Assembly (NCBI GenBank): GCA_052033915.1
Contig: JBPOJF010000009.1
Location: 107,861 to 171,860, forward strand
DNA length: 64,000 nt
Direction: 5' to 3'
Source: CALMZY01 sp052033915
GTDB taxonomy: Bacteria; Verrucomicrobiota; Kiritimatiellia; CAIQIC01; JAGNIJ01
Shown here: positions 31,723-40,125 of the stretch, in pieces
Numbering within the stretch: the first letter of the stretch is position 1
Layout: every line of letters begins with the position of its first letter
Program-made: the position numbers and the translations under genes
The notes under the pieces: model-generated
What the model saw: only the letters and a program-made list of their open reading frames with translations
Told to the model about the DNA's origin: nothing
Database searches by the model: none

Positions 31723-32928
31723 ATGCGAAACATGCGAATGATACGCGCCGCGGCATTGTCCTGCTGCCTGCTGTCCGTCGTCGCCGCATCCGCGCTGACC
31801 CCCTCGAACATCGTTGGAGAGATCACGGTCGCGGACTACACCTACTTCCACACGAATCTGTTCGTCCGCACCAACGAGAACCGGGGGTTCACATCGACCT
31901 CCCCGCGTGTGCCCGCGAACCAGCACGACCCGGCGCGCGATTTCATCCTGTCGAGTTTCACCCATATGGGGCTTTCGGCAACGCTGGACCCGTTCTGGAA
32001 CAGTGACTACACCAACTGCAACAACGTCGTCGCGGTGAAGCCGGGCCTCAACCCGTCCAACTTCGGTTACTACATCATCGGCGCGCACTACGACTCGGTG
32101 AACTCGACATCCTCGTCGGTAACGAACCGGCCGGGCGCGGACGACAACGCGAGCGGCGTGGCCGGCGTTCTGGAGATCGCCCGCGTGTTGAGCCCGTACA
32201 CGTTCAAGGCCACGCTGATCTTCATTGCGTTCGACAATGAGGAGGCGGGGATGAAGGGGTCCTATCATTATGTGGCCGACAGCACGTCGGACACGCGGGG
32301 CGAGCCGGGGAAAATCTATCGCGGCGACATTCGCGGGATGATCAGTCTGGACATGATCGCATACAACCCCGCGGGGGCGAATTCGAACAAGGCGCAGATC
32401 TACGGCGGGGACAGTTACCCGACCAGGCCCGTGCGCACGAATCTCGCGAACGCGCTGGTGCAGTACGGCGGCCTGGCCTGCGTCAACAGCGGCGCGAACA
32501 ATTCGAGCGACCACGGGCCGTTCTACTACAACGGCATGGATGCCTGCCTGCTCATCGAATACAATCATGGGTCCAATCCCTACTATCATTCGATTTACGA
32601 TTCAGTCGATTCGCCCGGCTACATTGACTACGAATTCGCGACGAAGATGACGAAGGCCGTCGCCGGCTACCTGTGCGCGCAGGCCGGACTGGTTCCGCCG
32701 GCATCGGTCGCCGCCCCGGAGGTTCAGCCCGGCGGCGCGAACGTGGTGGTCCGCTGGGACAGCATGGCCGGCCTGGTCCAGCAGGTGGAGTACCGCGACG
32801 TTCTGACCGGGACCGATAGTTGGAGCGTGCTGGGCACGTACACGAACGCGAGCGGCGCGTGGTCGCTGACGATGACGGACCGGGTGGACGGCGTCAGTCG
32901 GCGCTACTACCGCGTGCGGAGCTGGTAG
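31723..32928 (+). CDS. Secreted M28-family zinc peptidase
   Basis: A 401-residue peptidase with a signal peptide (about 1-24, ending ASA). The two-zinc site is complete: His in IIGAHYDSV (about 118-126), bridging Asp in PGADDNASG (about 138), the catalytic Glu pair in FDNEEAG (about 172), Asp in ISLDMIAY (about 207) and His in YYHSIYDSVD (about 288). The last 75 residues form a beta-rich domain (APEVQPGGANVVVRWDS). It likely releases N-terminal amino acids outside the cytoplasm. It ends four bases before the convergent U32 gene. Confidence 0.9.
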   Translation: MRNMRMIRAAALSCCLLSVVAASALTPSNIVGEITVADYTYFHTNLFVRTNENRGFTSTSPRVPANQHDPARDFILSSFTHMGLSATLDPFWNSDYTNCNNVVAVKPGLNPSNFGYYIIGAHYDSVNSTSSSVTNRPGADDNASGVAGVLEIARVLSPYTFKATLIFIAFDNEEAGMKGSYHYVADSTSDTRGEPGKIYRGDIRGMISLDMIAYNPAGANSNKAQIYGGDSYPTRPVRTNLANALVQYGGLACVNSGANNSSDHGPFYYNGMDACLLIEYNHGSNPYYHSIYDSVDSPGYIDYEFATKMTKAVAGYLCAQAGLVPPASVAAPEVQPGGANVVVRWDSMAGLVQQVEYRDVLTGTDSWSVLGTYTNASGAWSLTMTDRVDGVSRRYYRVRSW

Positions 32929-32931
32929 CCG

Positions 32932-35343
32932 CTACTGCAGCCCGCGGTCGAAGTTCCCGATGTGGCCGGACGGAGGGTTCTTCCCGGTTCGCAGCGCGCG
33001 CCAGAGGTCCAGGATTTCCGACGGCTTGTACGGCCGGTTGATGAAGTCGGCGCGCAAGGAAATCGCGCCGGCGTCCTTCAATTCCTCAAGCCGGTCGCCG
33101 AGGCAGTACGGCTCCTTGCCGATCAGGATCGTGCGGCAGTCGCGGTTCACGGCGATCACGTCGTCGCCGTGCGACGAAGTCATCTCCAGCAGATCGCGCC
33201 GGCATTTTTCCGGACCGGGGCAGGGCCGGGCTTCGGCGCGGACGCACGTCTCGGAAATGAACAGCGGCGTGTCCTGGTAAACGATCACCGTCGCCTTCCC
33301 GCCGAACTCGGCCAGCAGCTTCTCCATGTTGTCCAAGCCGTCCTCGGGGGAGAGCGTGAAGCGCGAGGCGCCCAGGTCCATGACCTGCCGCGCGGCCTCG
33401 CTGTTTGTCACATATACGGACCAGTCCGCCGCGAAGTTGCCCGTTTCCCGTTTCAAGGATCTCCACCCGGACGCGTTGGCGATTTCCCACTTCGTCCATC
33501 CCGCCCTTTGAAGTTCGAGAATCTTGTCCCCAATCTCTTTCTCCTCCCACTTGCGCGTGATCATGGGGAGGGCGAGCCGGACGCGATCGCGCGGCAGTTT
33601 GGCGAGCTTGGTCTTTAAGCGGTCGAGCGGGTCCTGCGCGATCTCGACAACGATTTCCTCGCCCCAATCGTCTTCCGTGAAATGGTCGAGATGGCCGACG
33701 CGCTCGACCTTGATGGACCACATGAACTCCGGGGTTCGAGTTTCAAGTTTCGAGTTGCCGCCACACACGCCGTCCTGCACCCGGCGGATTTTTCCGGCCA
33801 GCGCTTCTCCATATTTCCTCTCCGCCTCCGCTGTCAGTTGCCGTCGCAGCTCGTTCATCTGCGACACCGGCACGAACAGCTTGTGCGGATTCTTCAACTC
33901 GATCCGGCCGAGAGCGAACGGCGTGTCGCCCAGTTTCTCGAACGCGCCGCGGGCCGCGGCCTCGGTCTTCGCCGCGTCCTTCGCGGGGCTGAACGAGCCG
34001 GAGATCGTGATTTCCGCGCCGGCGCCGGAACGCGCCGTCAGACTGTCCGCCGCAATCTCGATGGCGACATCCAGCGGGCGGCGGCTTCTGAACGCGCCCG
34101 GCTTGGGCCGGTCGAACGGGTACTTCTGCTTCACGACCTGCGAAGAGGCGTGGTACACGGTCGCGCCCCGGGGGATATCGGGATGCCCGTCCGGCAGGAT
34201 GACCTCGACCGACGAGTCGGCCGGGGCTTCAAAGATGTGGTTGTATTCGTCCGCGAGCCGCAGGTCGTCGACCGGGAAGCCGAACGGTTTGGCCTCGCCG
34301 GGGATCTCGATCTGGAGCCCGTCATGCACCTCGATCGGGCGGTTCGTTCGGAATCGCAGCACGCGATGGTTGAGGACCCTGTCCACCGTGCCGATGGGCG
34401 CGCCGCGGTGGCCGACGGTGTCGCTGTCGACGACGCCATGCGCGTCGCGGGAGCGCGTATAGAGTTCCGTCCACGGCCGGCTGAAGATGGTCTGGATGTC
34501 CGCCTCCAGCTCTTTCATTCCGGCGGGGGACAAGTTCCCGTCGATCAGCTTGCGGTAGTAGTTCGTCGTCGCGGCGACGTACAGCGGGCTTTTCATCCGG
34601 CCCTCGATCTTGAACGACGTGACGCCGGCCCTGGCGAGCGCGGAGATTTCCCGCGGCAGGGCGAGATCTTTCATGGAGAAAACGAACCCGCCCTGGCCGT
34701 CGTGCATCGTGAACTCGTCCCGGCACAGGTATGCGCACCGGCCGCGGTTGCCGCTGCGGCCGAGGCGGTGGGAGGAGAACAGGCACAGCCCGCTGTACGA
34801 GTAGCAGAGCGCGCCGTGGATGAATGTTTCGGTCTCGATGCCGGGGACCGTCTCGACGATGTCCCGGATCTCCTCGATCGTGAGCTCGCGGGCCAGCGTT
34901 GCGCGCGCGAACCCCATCTCCTTCAGCGCCTCGACGCCGGCGCGGTTGTGCACGGCCATCTGCGTGCTGCCGTGGAGGCGCAATTCGGGGAAATGCTTCC
35001 GGGCGATCCGGAACACGCCCAGGTCCTGCAGGATCACCGCGTCCACCCCGATGTCCGCGAGCGTGCCGAACTGTTCGATCAGGCCGGGCAACTCGTTCTG
35101 GAGAACGAGCGTGTTGAGCGTGACGAATATCTTTCGCCGCGGCGCGAGCGAGTGGGCGTAGGCCGTGATCTCGTCGAGCGCTTCGGGCGTGAAGTTCGCG
35201 GCGTCGGCGCGAGCGGAGAACTGTTTCAGGCCGAGGTAGATCGAGTCCGCGCCGTAGTGAAGCGCCGCGTAGCCGGCGTCGACACTGCCGGCCGGCGACA
35301 TCAGTTCCGCGCGTTTCGAGGTCGGGTCAACGTTTTTATGCAC
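32932..35343 (-). CDS. U32-family peptidase-like protein with DUF3656 (RlhA-like)
   Basis: An 803-residue protein. The U32 domain comes first (ELMSPAGSVDAGYAALHYGA, HGSTQMAVHNRAGVEAL, FIHGALCYSYSGLC, GRCAYLCRDEF, FKIEGRMKSPLYVA), followed by a DUF3656-type region and a C-terminal part. The Cys residues of the C-x-YSYSG-x-C and C-x3-C blocks fit the iron-sulfur site of this family. E. coli RlhA, of this type, hydroxylates 23S rRNA C2501, while others modify tRNA. The GTG at 35343 was chosen with GAAGG upstream; an ATG at 35460 would add 39 untypical residues. A GAAACCT-type repeat is inserted near residue 535. Confidence 0.85.
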   Translation of the reverse strand: MHKNVDPTSKRAELMSPAGSVDAGYAALHYGADSIYLGLKQFSARADAANFTPEALDEITAYAHSLAPRRKIFVTLNTLVLQNELPGLIEQFGTLADIGVDAVILQDLGVFRIARKHFPELRLHGSTQMAVHNRAGVEALKEMGFARATLARELTIEEIRDIVETVPGIETETFIHGALCYSYSGLCLFSSHRLGRSGNRGRCAYLCRDEFTMHDGQGGFVFSMKDLALPREISALARAGVTSFKIEGRMKSPLYVAATTNYYRKLIDGNLSPAGMKELEADIQTIFSRPWTELYTRSRDAHGVVDSDTVGHRGAPIGTVDRVLNHRVLRFRTNRPIEVHDGLQIEIPGEAKPFGFPVDDLRLADEYNHIFEAPADSSVEVILPDGHPDIPRGATVYHASSQVVKQKYPFDRPKPGAFRSRRPLDVAIEIAADSLTARSGAGAEITISGSFSPAKDAAKTEAAARGAFEKLGDTPFALGRIELKNPHKLFVPVSQMNELRRQLTAEAERKYGEALAGKIRRVQDGVCGGNSKLETRTPEFMWSIKVERVGHLDHFTEDDWGEEIVVEIAQDPLDRLKTKLAKLPRDRVRLALPMITRKWEEKEIGDKILELQRAGWTKWEIANASGWRSLKRETGNFAADWSVYVTNSEAARQVMDLGASRFTLSPEDGLDNMEKLLAEFGGKATVIVYQDTPLFISETCVRAEARPCPGPEKCRRDLLEMTSSHGDDVIAVNRDCRTILIGKEPYCLGDRLEELKDAGAISLRADFINRPYKPSEILDLWRALRTGKNPPSGHIGNFDRGLQ
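33734..33757. repeat. GAAACTC/GAAACTT repeat inside the U32 gene (B4)
   Basis: Read on the minus strand the element is CAACTCGAAACTTGAAACTC plus GAAC. It encodes NSKLETRT in a linker between U32-type segments, an in-frame insertion of the GAAACCT family. Confidence 0.65.
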
Positions 35344-35531
35344 TGCGGCCTTCGATGTACCGCACTTTGGTCTCGATGCCAAGCCGGTCGTTGAGCTTCG
35401 ATGGGAACCTGGAACTCGACCCCGGTCGGGACAAAAGCGTTTTTTTATAATTGTTTGCATATATTTTTTTGCGAATATGCAGGAGTAGGCGGTCAAGCGA
35501 AACCCAGTCTCAACGCACACAGGAGATCGTG

Positions 35532-36908
35532 ATGAGGAAGGTCGGTTCGATAGGTATGCGGGTGCTGCTTGCGGCCGTTTCGTTGAGCTGTGGAGTGGCG
35601 CGGGGCGCGGACGATGCGAAACCGGCGTTCCGCTGGGGAGCGGATGAACGCATTCGCGAGGAGTGTTTCGACAGCTTGCCGATCAAGGCAGACCCGCCGG
35701 GCGAGACCCGCGGCGGCGAAAACAACTACTTCCGCTTTCGTACCCGGGTGTGGGGGGAGTACGATCCGTTGGAAAACGTGACCCTCAAGGTTCGCGCGGT
35801 CAATGAGTTCCGCGAGTGGGACCGGCCGGAGCGGTCTCCGACTGTCCAGCGTTCGAGCTACCGGTTCCCCGACGAAGTCGTGTTCGACAATCTGTACGTT
35901 GAGGTTCGCGACCTGTTCGGCGACCGGTTGGACCTGCGGCTCGGCCGCCAGGAACTGATTTACGGCACCGGCAAGGTCATTCTCGAAGGCACGCCCAAGG
36001 ACGGTTCGCGCACGCTTTACTTCCACGCGGCCAAGGCCGCGTGGAAGGGCGTGAAAGACACCACGATCGACCTGATCGGCATGTACAATCCTTCCCAGGA
36101 CGACCTGGCGATCAACGACGCGGACCGCGACCTGACGGGCCTCACCTCCGCCAACGACGACATGGATGAAAGCGGCGTGGTGCTGTACATCAAGAACAAG
36201 TCGATGGAGGAACTGCCGTTCGAAGTCTACGGGATCTACAAGAACGAGAGCGACTACAAGGTGACCTCCGGCTCCGGCGTCGCCACGGTTCATGCGCTGG
36301 ACCTCGGCACCGTCGGGTGCCGGCTGATGCCCGTGTTCTCGGATCGCCTGACGGGAAACCTGGAGCTGGCCTATCAGTACGGCGAGCGCGGCAGCCAGGA
36401 CGTCAGCGGCTACATGGCCGACGCCTCGATCGCTTTTGCGCTTCCCGTCCTGGAGGACATGAAGCCCACCCTCGACTGCGGCTGGTACTATCTCTCGGGC
36501 GACGATCCGGACACGTCGGATGACGAAGGCTGGAATCCGCTCTGGGCCCGCTATCCGCAGTACGGCGAGCTTTACGTGTTTTGCTTCGATGCCGACGGCG
36601 CCGGCCGCTGGTCCAACGTGTCCATGCCGCACGCGGGCGTGTCCCTGTGCATCGCGAAGCGGCTCAAGGCCTCCGCCCGAATCGGCTGCCTGTTCGCGCC
36701 GGAGGAAGACGGTCCGGGCGGCGGCGACGAGCGCGGCCTGCTCGCGATCTTGAAGAATGAACTTACGATCAGCGAGTCGTTGACGGGTCACAAGGACCCG
36801 CTCAAGGCTCGCCTGTGGGTGGAAGTGCTTGAGCCGGGCAATTACTACGACACGCAGGATGGCGAGACCGGCGTATTCGCGCGCTGGGAGCTTGCCTATG
36901 CGTTCTAG
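35532..36908 (+). CDS. Alginate-export-like outer-membrane beta-barrel protein
   Basis: A 458-residue protein with a signal peptide (about 1-26, ending ARGA) and alternating amphipathic strands to the end, finishing with the aromatic terminal strand GVFARWELAYAF typical of outer-membrane barrels. The blocks NNYFRFRTRVWGEYDP and RLDLRLGRQELIYGTGKVILEG match the Alginate_exp/AlgE-like family. It probably forms a channel for sugar acids or oligosaccharides. The ATG at 35532 has AGGAG just upstream at 35520-35524. It lies 23 bases before a phenylacetate-CoA ligase gene, so the two may be cotranscribed. Confidence 0.8.
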   Translation: MRKVGSIGMRVLLAAVSLSCGVARGADDAKPAFRWGADERIREECFDSLPIKADPPGETRGGENNYFRFRTRVWGEYDPLENVTLKVRAVNEFREWDRPERSPTVQRSSYRFPDEVVFDNLYVEVRDLFGDRLDLRLGRQELIYGTGKVILEGTPKDGSRTLYFHAAKAAWKGVKDTTIDLIGMYNPSQDDLAINDADRDLTGLTSANDDMDESGVVLYIKNKSMEELPFEVYGIYKNESDYKVTSGSGVATVHALDLGTVGCRLMPVFSDRLTGNLELAYQYGERGSQDVSGYMADASIAFALPVLEDMKPTLDCGWYYLSGDDPDTSDDEGWNPLWARYPQYGELYVFCFDADGAGRWSNVSMPHAGVSLCIAKRLKASARIGCLFAPEEDGPGGGDERGLLAILKNELTISESLTGHKDPLKARLWVEVLEPGNYYDTQDGETGVFARWELAYAF

Positions 36909-36931
36909 GGTGACGGTGCGGTGAGGACGCC

Positions 36932-38230
36932 ATGATTTACAGCGAGCGATTTGAGTGCATGAAGCGCGACGAGATGCGCCTGCTCCAGGGCGAGCGCCTG
37001 AAGGACACGGTGCGGCGCGCGTACGAGAATGTCCCGTTCTATCGGAAGAAGTTCGACGAGCACGGCGTCAAACCGTCGCATATCCAGTCCATCGACGATA
37101 TCCGGAAGCTTCCGTTCACGATAAAGGATGACTTCCGCGAGGCGTATCCTTTCGGCCTTTTTGCCGTTCCTCTTCGCGACGTCATCCGCCTCCACGTCTC
37201 GTCCGGCACCACCGGCAAGCCGACGGTCGTCGGTTACACGCGCGAGGACATCGATCTCTGGGCGGAGACCATCGCGCGCACGCTCGCGTGCGGCGGCGGC
37301 ACCGCGGACGACATCTTGCAGGTGGCCTACGGCTACGGCCCGTTCACCGGCGGGCTCGGCGTGCACTATGGCGGCGAGAAACTCGGCGCCACGGTCATCC
37401 CGATGTCCGGCGGCAACACGAAGAAGCAGCTCATCCTGATGCAGGATTTCGGCACGACCCTCCTGGCGTGCACCCCGTCCTATGCTCTCCAGATTGCGGA
37501 GGAAGCGGCGGCGGAGGATATTGACCTGAAGAAGATGAAGCTCAGGGTCGGCTACTTCGGCGCCGAGTCCTGGACCGAGGCGATGCGCAAACAGATCGAA
37601 CAGCGCCTGCCTCTGAAGGCGATCGACATCTACGGCCTCAGCGAAGTCATCGGCCCGGGCGTCTCGAGCGAGTGCCTGGAGCAGAACGGCCTCCATGTGT
37701 TCGAAGATCATTTCTATCCGGAGATCATCAATCCGGAGACGGGCGAAGGGGTCGAGCCCGGCGAGAGGGGCGAACTCGTGTTCACGTGTCTGACGAAGCG
37801 GGCCATTCCGCTGATCCGGTACCGGACGCGGGACATCTCCTGCCTGAACGAGGAGATGTGCCCGTGCGGCCGGACGAGCCGCCGCATGGAACGCGTCAGC
37901 GGCCGGACCGACGATATGCTGATTATCCGCGGCGTGAACGTCTTCCCGACGCAGATCGAGGAAGTGCTGATGAGGGTCGATGGCGTTGAGCCGCAGTACC
38001 TGATCATCGTGGATAAGACCGGCGCGCTCGCCGAACTCGAGATCAAGGTCGAGGTCTCGGAAGGCATCTTCTCGGACGAGATCAAGAAGCTCGAGGCGCT
38101 GCAGAAACGCATCTTTGACGAGATGCGGAGCATGTTGAGCCTCTCGGCCAAGATCACGCTGGTGGAGCCGAAAAGCATTGAGCGGGCGCTGGGCAAGGTC
38201 AAGCGGGTCGAGATTCGGACGGTCAAATGA
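36932..38230 (+). CDS. paaK: Phenylacetate-CoA ligase family (PaaK), copy 1
   Basis: A 432-residue adenylate-forming ligase. The P-loop LHVSSGTTGKPTVVGYT is at about 88-104, DIYGLSEVIGPGVSSEC at about 232, the YRTRD motif at about 293, and the C-terminal hinge GRTDDMLIIRGVNVFP at about 328. It activates arylacetates to CoA thioesters with ATP. A CPCGRTSRR cysteine pair lies near 310. It is followed by an ACT protein gene overlapping its end and by a second ligase with similar sequence, then iorAB. Confidence 0.93.
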   Translation: MIYSERFECMKRDEMRLLQGERLKDTVRRAYENVPFYRKKFDEHGVKPSHIQSIDDIRKLPFTIKDDFREAYPFGLFAVPLRDVIRLHVSSGTTGKPTVVGYTREDIDLWAETIARTLACGGGTADDILQVAYGYGPFTGGLGVHYGGEKLGATVIPMSGGNTKKQLILMQDFGTTLLACTPSYALQIAEEAAAEDIDLKKMKLRVGYFGAESWTEAMRKQIEQRLPLKAIDIYGLSEVIGPGVSSECLEQNGLHVFEDHFYPEIINPETGEGVEPGERGELVFTCLTKRAIPLIRYRTRDISCLNEEMCPCGRTSRRMERVSGRTDDMLIIRGVNVFPTQIEEVLMRVDGVEPQYLIIVDKTGALAELEIKVEVSEGIFSDEIKKLEALQKRIFDEMRSMLSLSAKITLVEPKSIERALGKVKRVEIRTVK

Positions 38231-38241
38231 GAGGAGGAGAG

Positions 38242-38673
38242 ATGAAGGTCAAACAACTGTCCATATTCATGGAGAACCGGGCGGGGCGTATGGCCGAAAT
38301 CGCGCGCCAGTTGGGCGAGGCGCGCATCAATATCCGCGCGTTGTCCCTGGCGGACACGTCCGACTTCGGCATTCTGCGGCTCATCGTCAACGATGTGGAC
38401 AAGGCCATGAAGATCCTCAAGGAGGCGGGCCACACGGTCTCGCTCACCGAGGTGGTGCCCGTCGAGGTGCCGGACAGCCCGGGCGGGCTGGCCAGCGTGC
38501 TGGAGCCGCTGCGCGACGGCGACGTGAACGTGGAGTATATGTACGCGTTCGTCGGGAAGGCGACGGACAAAGCCATTGTCATCTTCCGGTTCGAAGACGC
38601 GGACGAGGCCGTCAAGGTGCTGGCCCAGGCGAAGATTTCGACCCTGTCTGCGGAAACGGTGTACAAACTCTAA
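38242..38673 (+). CDS. Tandem ACT-domain protein
   Basis: A 143-residue protein made of two ACT domains (about 1-68 KQLSIFMENRAGRMAEIARQ and 72-143 PVEVPDSPGGLASVLEPLRD). ACT pairs bind amino acids as dimers. Proteins of this kind sit between paaK and iorAB genes in many anaerobes and may sense aromatic amino acids, which is inference. The ATG at 38242 follows GAGGAG; an upstream ATG at 38227 overlaps the ligase stop. It is followed four bases later by the second ligase. Confidence 0.88.
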   Translation: MKVKQLSIFMENRAGRMAEIARQLGEARINIRALSLADTSDFGILRLIVNDVDKAMKILKEAGHTVSLTEVVPVEVPDSPGGLASVLEPLRDGDVNVEYMYAFVGKATDKAIVIFRFEDADEAVKVLAQAKISTLSAETVYKL

Positions 38674-38676
38674 CCC

Positions 38677-40002
38677 ATGACTACGTCGCGCCCCCAACTC
38701 GCCATCTGGGATCCCGAGCACGAGTGCATGCCCGTCTCGGAACTTCGCGAACTGCAACTGGAACGTCTGCGGAAGGTTGTCCGGAAACTCTGGAACCATG
38801 TGCCGTACTACCGACAGAAGATGCAGGTGGTGGGCGTCAAACCGTCGGACATCAAGACGCTCGAGGACATCCGGAAACTTCCGTTCACCACGAAAGACGA
38901 CCTGCGCCTTTGTTTCCCCTACGAGGCCTTTGCGGTTCCCCTGGAGAAGGTTGTCCGCATTCATGCCTCGTCGGGCACCACAGGCAAATCCACCGTGGTC
39001 GGCTACACGCGCAGGGACTTGGAGACGTGGTCGAATGTCGTTGCGCGGTTCCTGGTCGCGGGCGGTTTGACGTCGAACGATATCGTGCAAATCGCGTTCT
39101 CGTACGGCCTGTTCACGGGCGGGTTCGGCCTCCACTACGGCGTGGAGCGGGTGGGCGCCTCGGTGATTCCCGTGTCGGCCGGGCGCAGCGAGCGCCAGAT
39201 CGCGATCATGAAGGACTTCGGTTCCACGGCGCTCGTCTGCACGCCGTCGTACGCCGTTTACCTTGCGGAGGTGATGCACAACATGGGTGTGAAGCCGGGG
39301 GATCTGAAACTCCGCATCGGTTTCTTCGGTTCCGAGGCATGGTCCGAGCGGATGCGGCGGGAGATCGAGGCCAAGCTGGGCGTTTTTTCCACAGACAACT
39401 ACGGGCTCAGCGAAGTCATCGGCCCGGGCGTGTCGGGCGAATGCGTGTATCAGAACGGCATGCACGTCTGGGAGGACCACTTCATTTCCGAGTTGATCGA
39501 CCCGGACACCTGCAATCCGGCGGACCCGGAGAAGGGCGGTGAGATGGTGCTCACGACGTTGACGAAGGAGGCGGTTCCGCTGATCCGGTACCGGACGCGG
39601 GACATCTGCCGGTTCCTGCCGGGTTCGTGTCCCTGCGGCAGGACGGGCGTGCGCATGTCGAAGATCACCGGCCGCTCGGACGATATGCTGATCATCCGCG
39701 GCGTGAACGTCTTCCCGTCGCAGGTCGAATCCGTGCTTCTCGAAGTCAAAGGCACTCTGCCGCACTATCAACTCGTGGTTCAGCGCGACGGGCTGCTCGA
39801 CCGGCTCGAGGTGCGCGTCGAGGTTTCCGAAGACACGTTCTCCGACGAAATGAAGAAGCTGCACGGGATGGAGAAGCGGATCGAGCGCAAGCTGGAAAAC
39901 CTGCTCGGCTTGCGCGCCGCCGTGAAACTCGTCGAGCCGAAGACGATTGAGCGATCCGAGGGCAAGGCAAAGCGGGTTCTCGATCTGCGGCCCAAGGATT
40001 AG
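38677..40002 (+). CDS. paaK: Phenylacetate-CoA ligase family (PaaK), copy 2
   Basis: A 441-residue paralogue of the ligase 1.7 kb upstream. It has IHASSGTTGKSTVVGYTRRD (about 97-116), DNYGLSEVIGPGVSGEC, CPCGRTGVRM and GRSDDMLIIRGVNVFP. The two copies clearly differ in the acyl-pocket region, so they may prefer different arylacetates (phenyl-, hydroxyphenyl- or indoleacetate). Its TAG stop supplies the first G of a GTCCAAA repeat that separates it from iorA. Confidence 0.93.
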   Translation: MTTSRPQLAIWDPEHECMPVSELRELQLERLRKVVRKLWNHVPYYRQKMQVVGVKPSDIKTLEDIRKLPFTTKDDLRLCFPYEAFAVPLEKVVRIHASSGTTGKSTVVGYTRRDLETWSNVVARFLVAGGLTSNDIVQIAFSYGLFTGGFGLHYGVERVGASVIPVSAGRSERQIAIMKDFGSTALVCTPSYAVYLAEVMHNMGVKPGDLKLRIGFFGSEAWSERMRREIEAKLGVFSTDNYGLSEVIGPGVSGECVYQNGMHVWEDHFISELIDPDTCNPADPEKGGEMVLTTLTKEAVPLIRYRTRDICRFLPGSCPCGRTGVRMSKITGRSDDMLIIRGVNVFPSQVESVLLEVKGTLPHYQLVVQRDGLLDRLEVRVEVSEDTFSDEMKKLHGMEKRIERKLENLLGLRAAVKLVEPKTIERSEGKAKRVLDLRPKD

Positions 40003-40087
40003 TCCAAAGTCCAAGGTCGAAAGTCCAAAGTTGAGCGCGCGGCCTTCCATCGGCCGCTTTGGACCTTGGACTTTAGACGTTGGACTT
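40002..40087. repeat. GTCCAAA heptamer hairpin between paaK and iorA (A4)
   Basis: GTCCAAA, GTCCAAG, GTCGAAA, GTCCAAA, GTTGAGC (40002-40036) are mirrored by CTTTGGACCTTGGACTTTAG and ACGTTGGACTTG (40057-40087), with GCGGCC/GGCCGC pairing at the tip. This is the fullest hairpin of the family. Confidence 0.9.
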
Positions 40088-40125
40088 GTTAAGTTCCGGC
40101 GTCCTTTGCGAGGTATATTCAAACC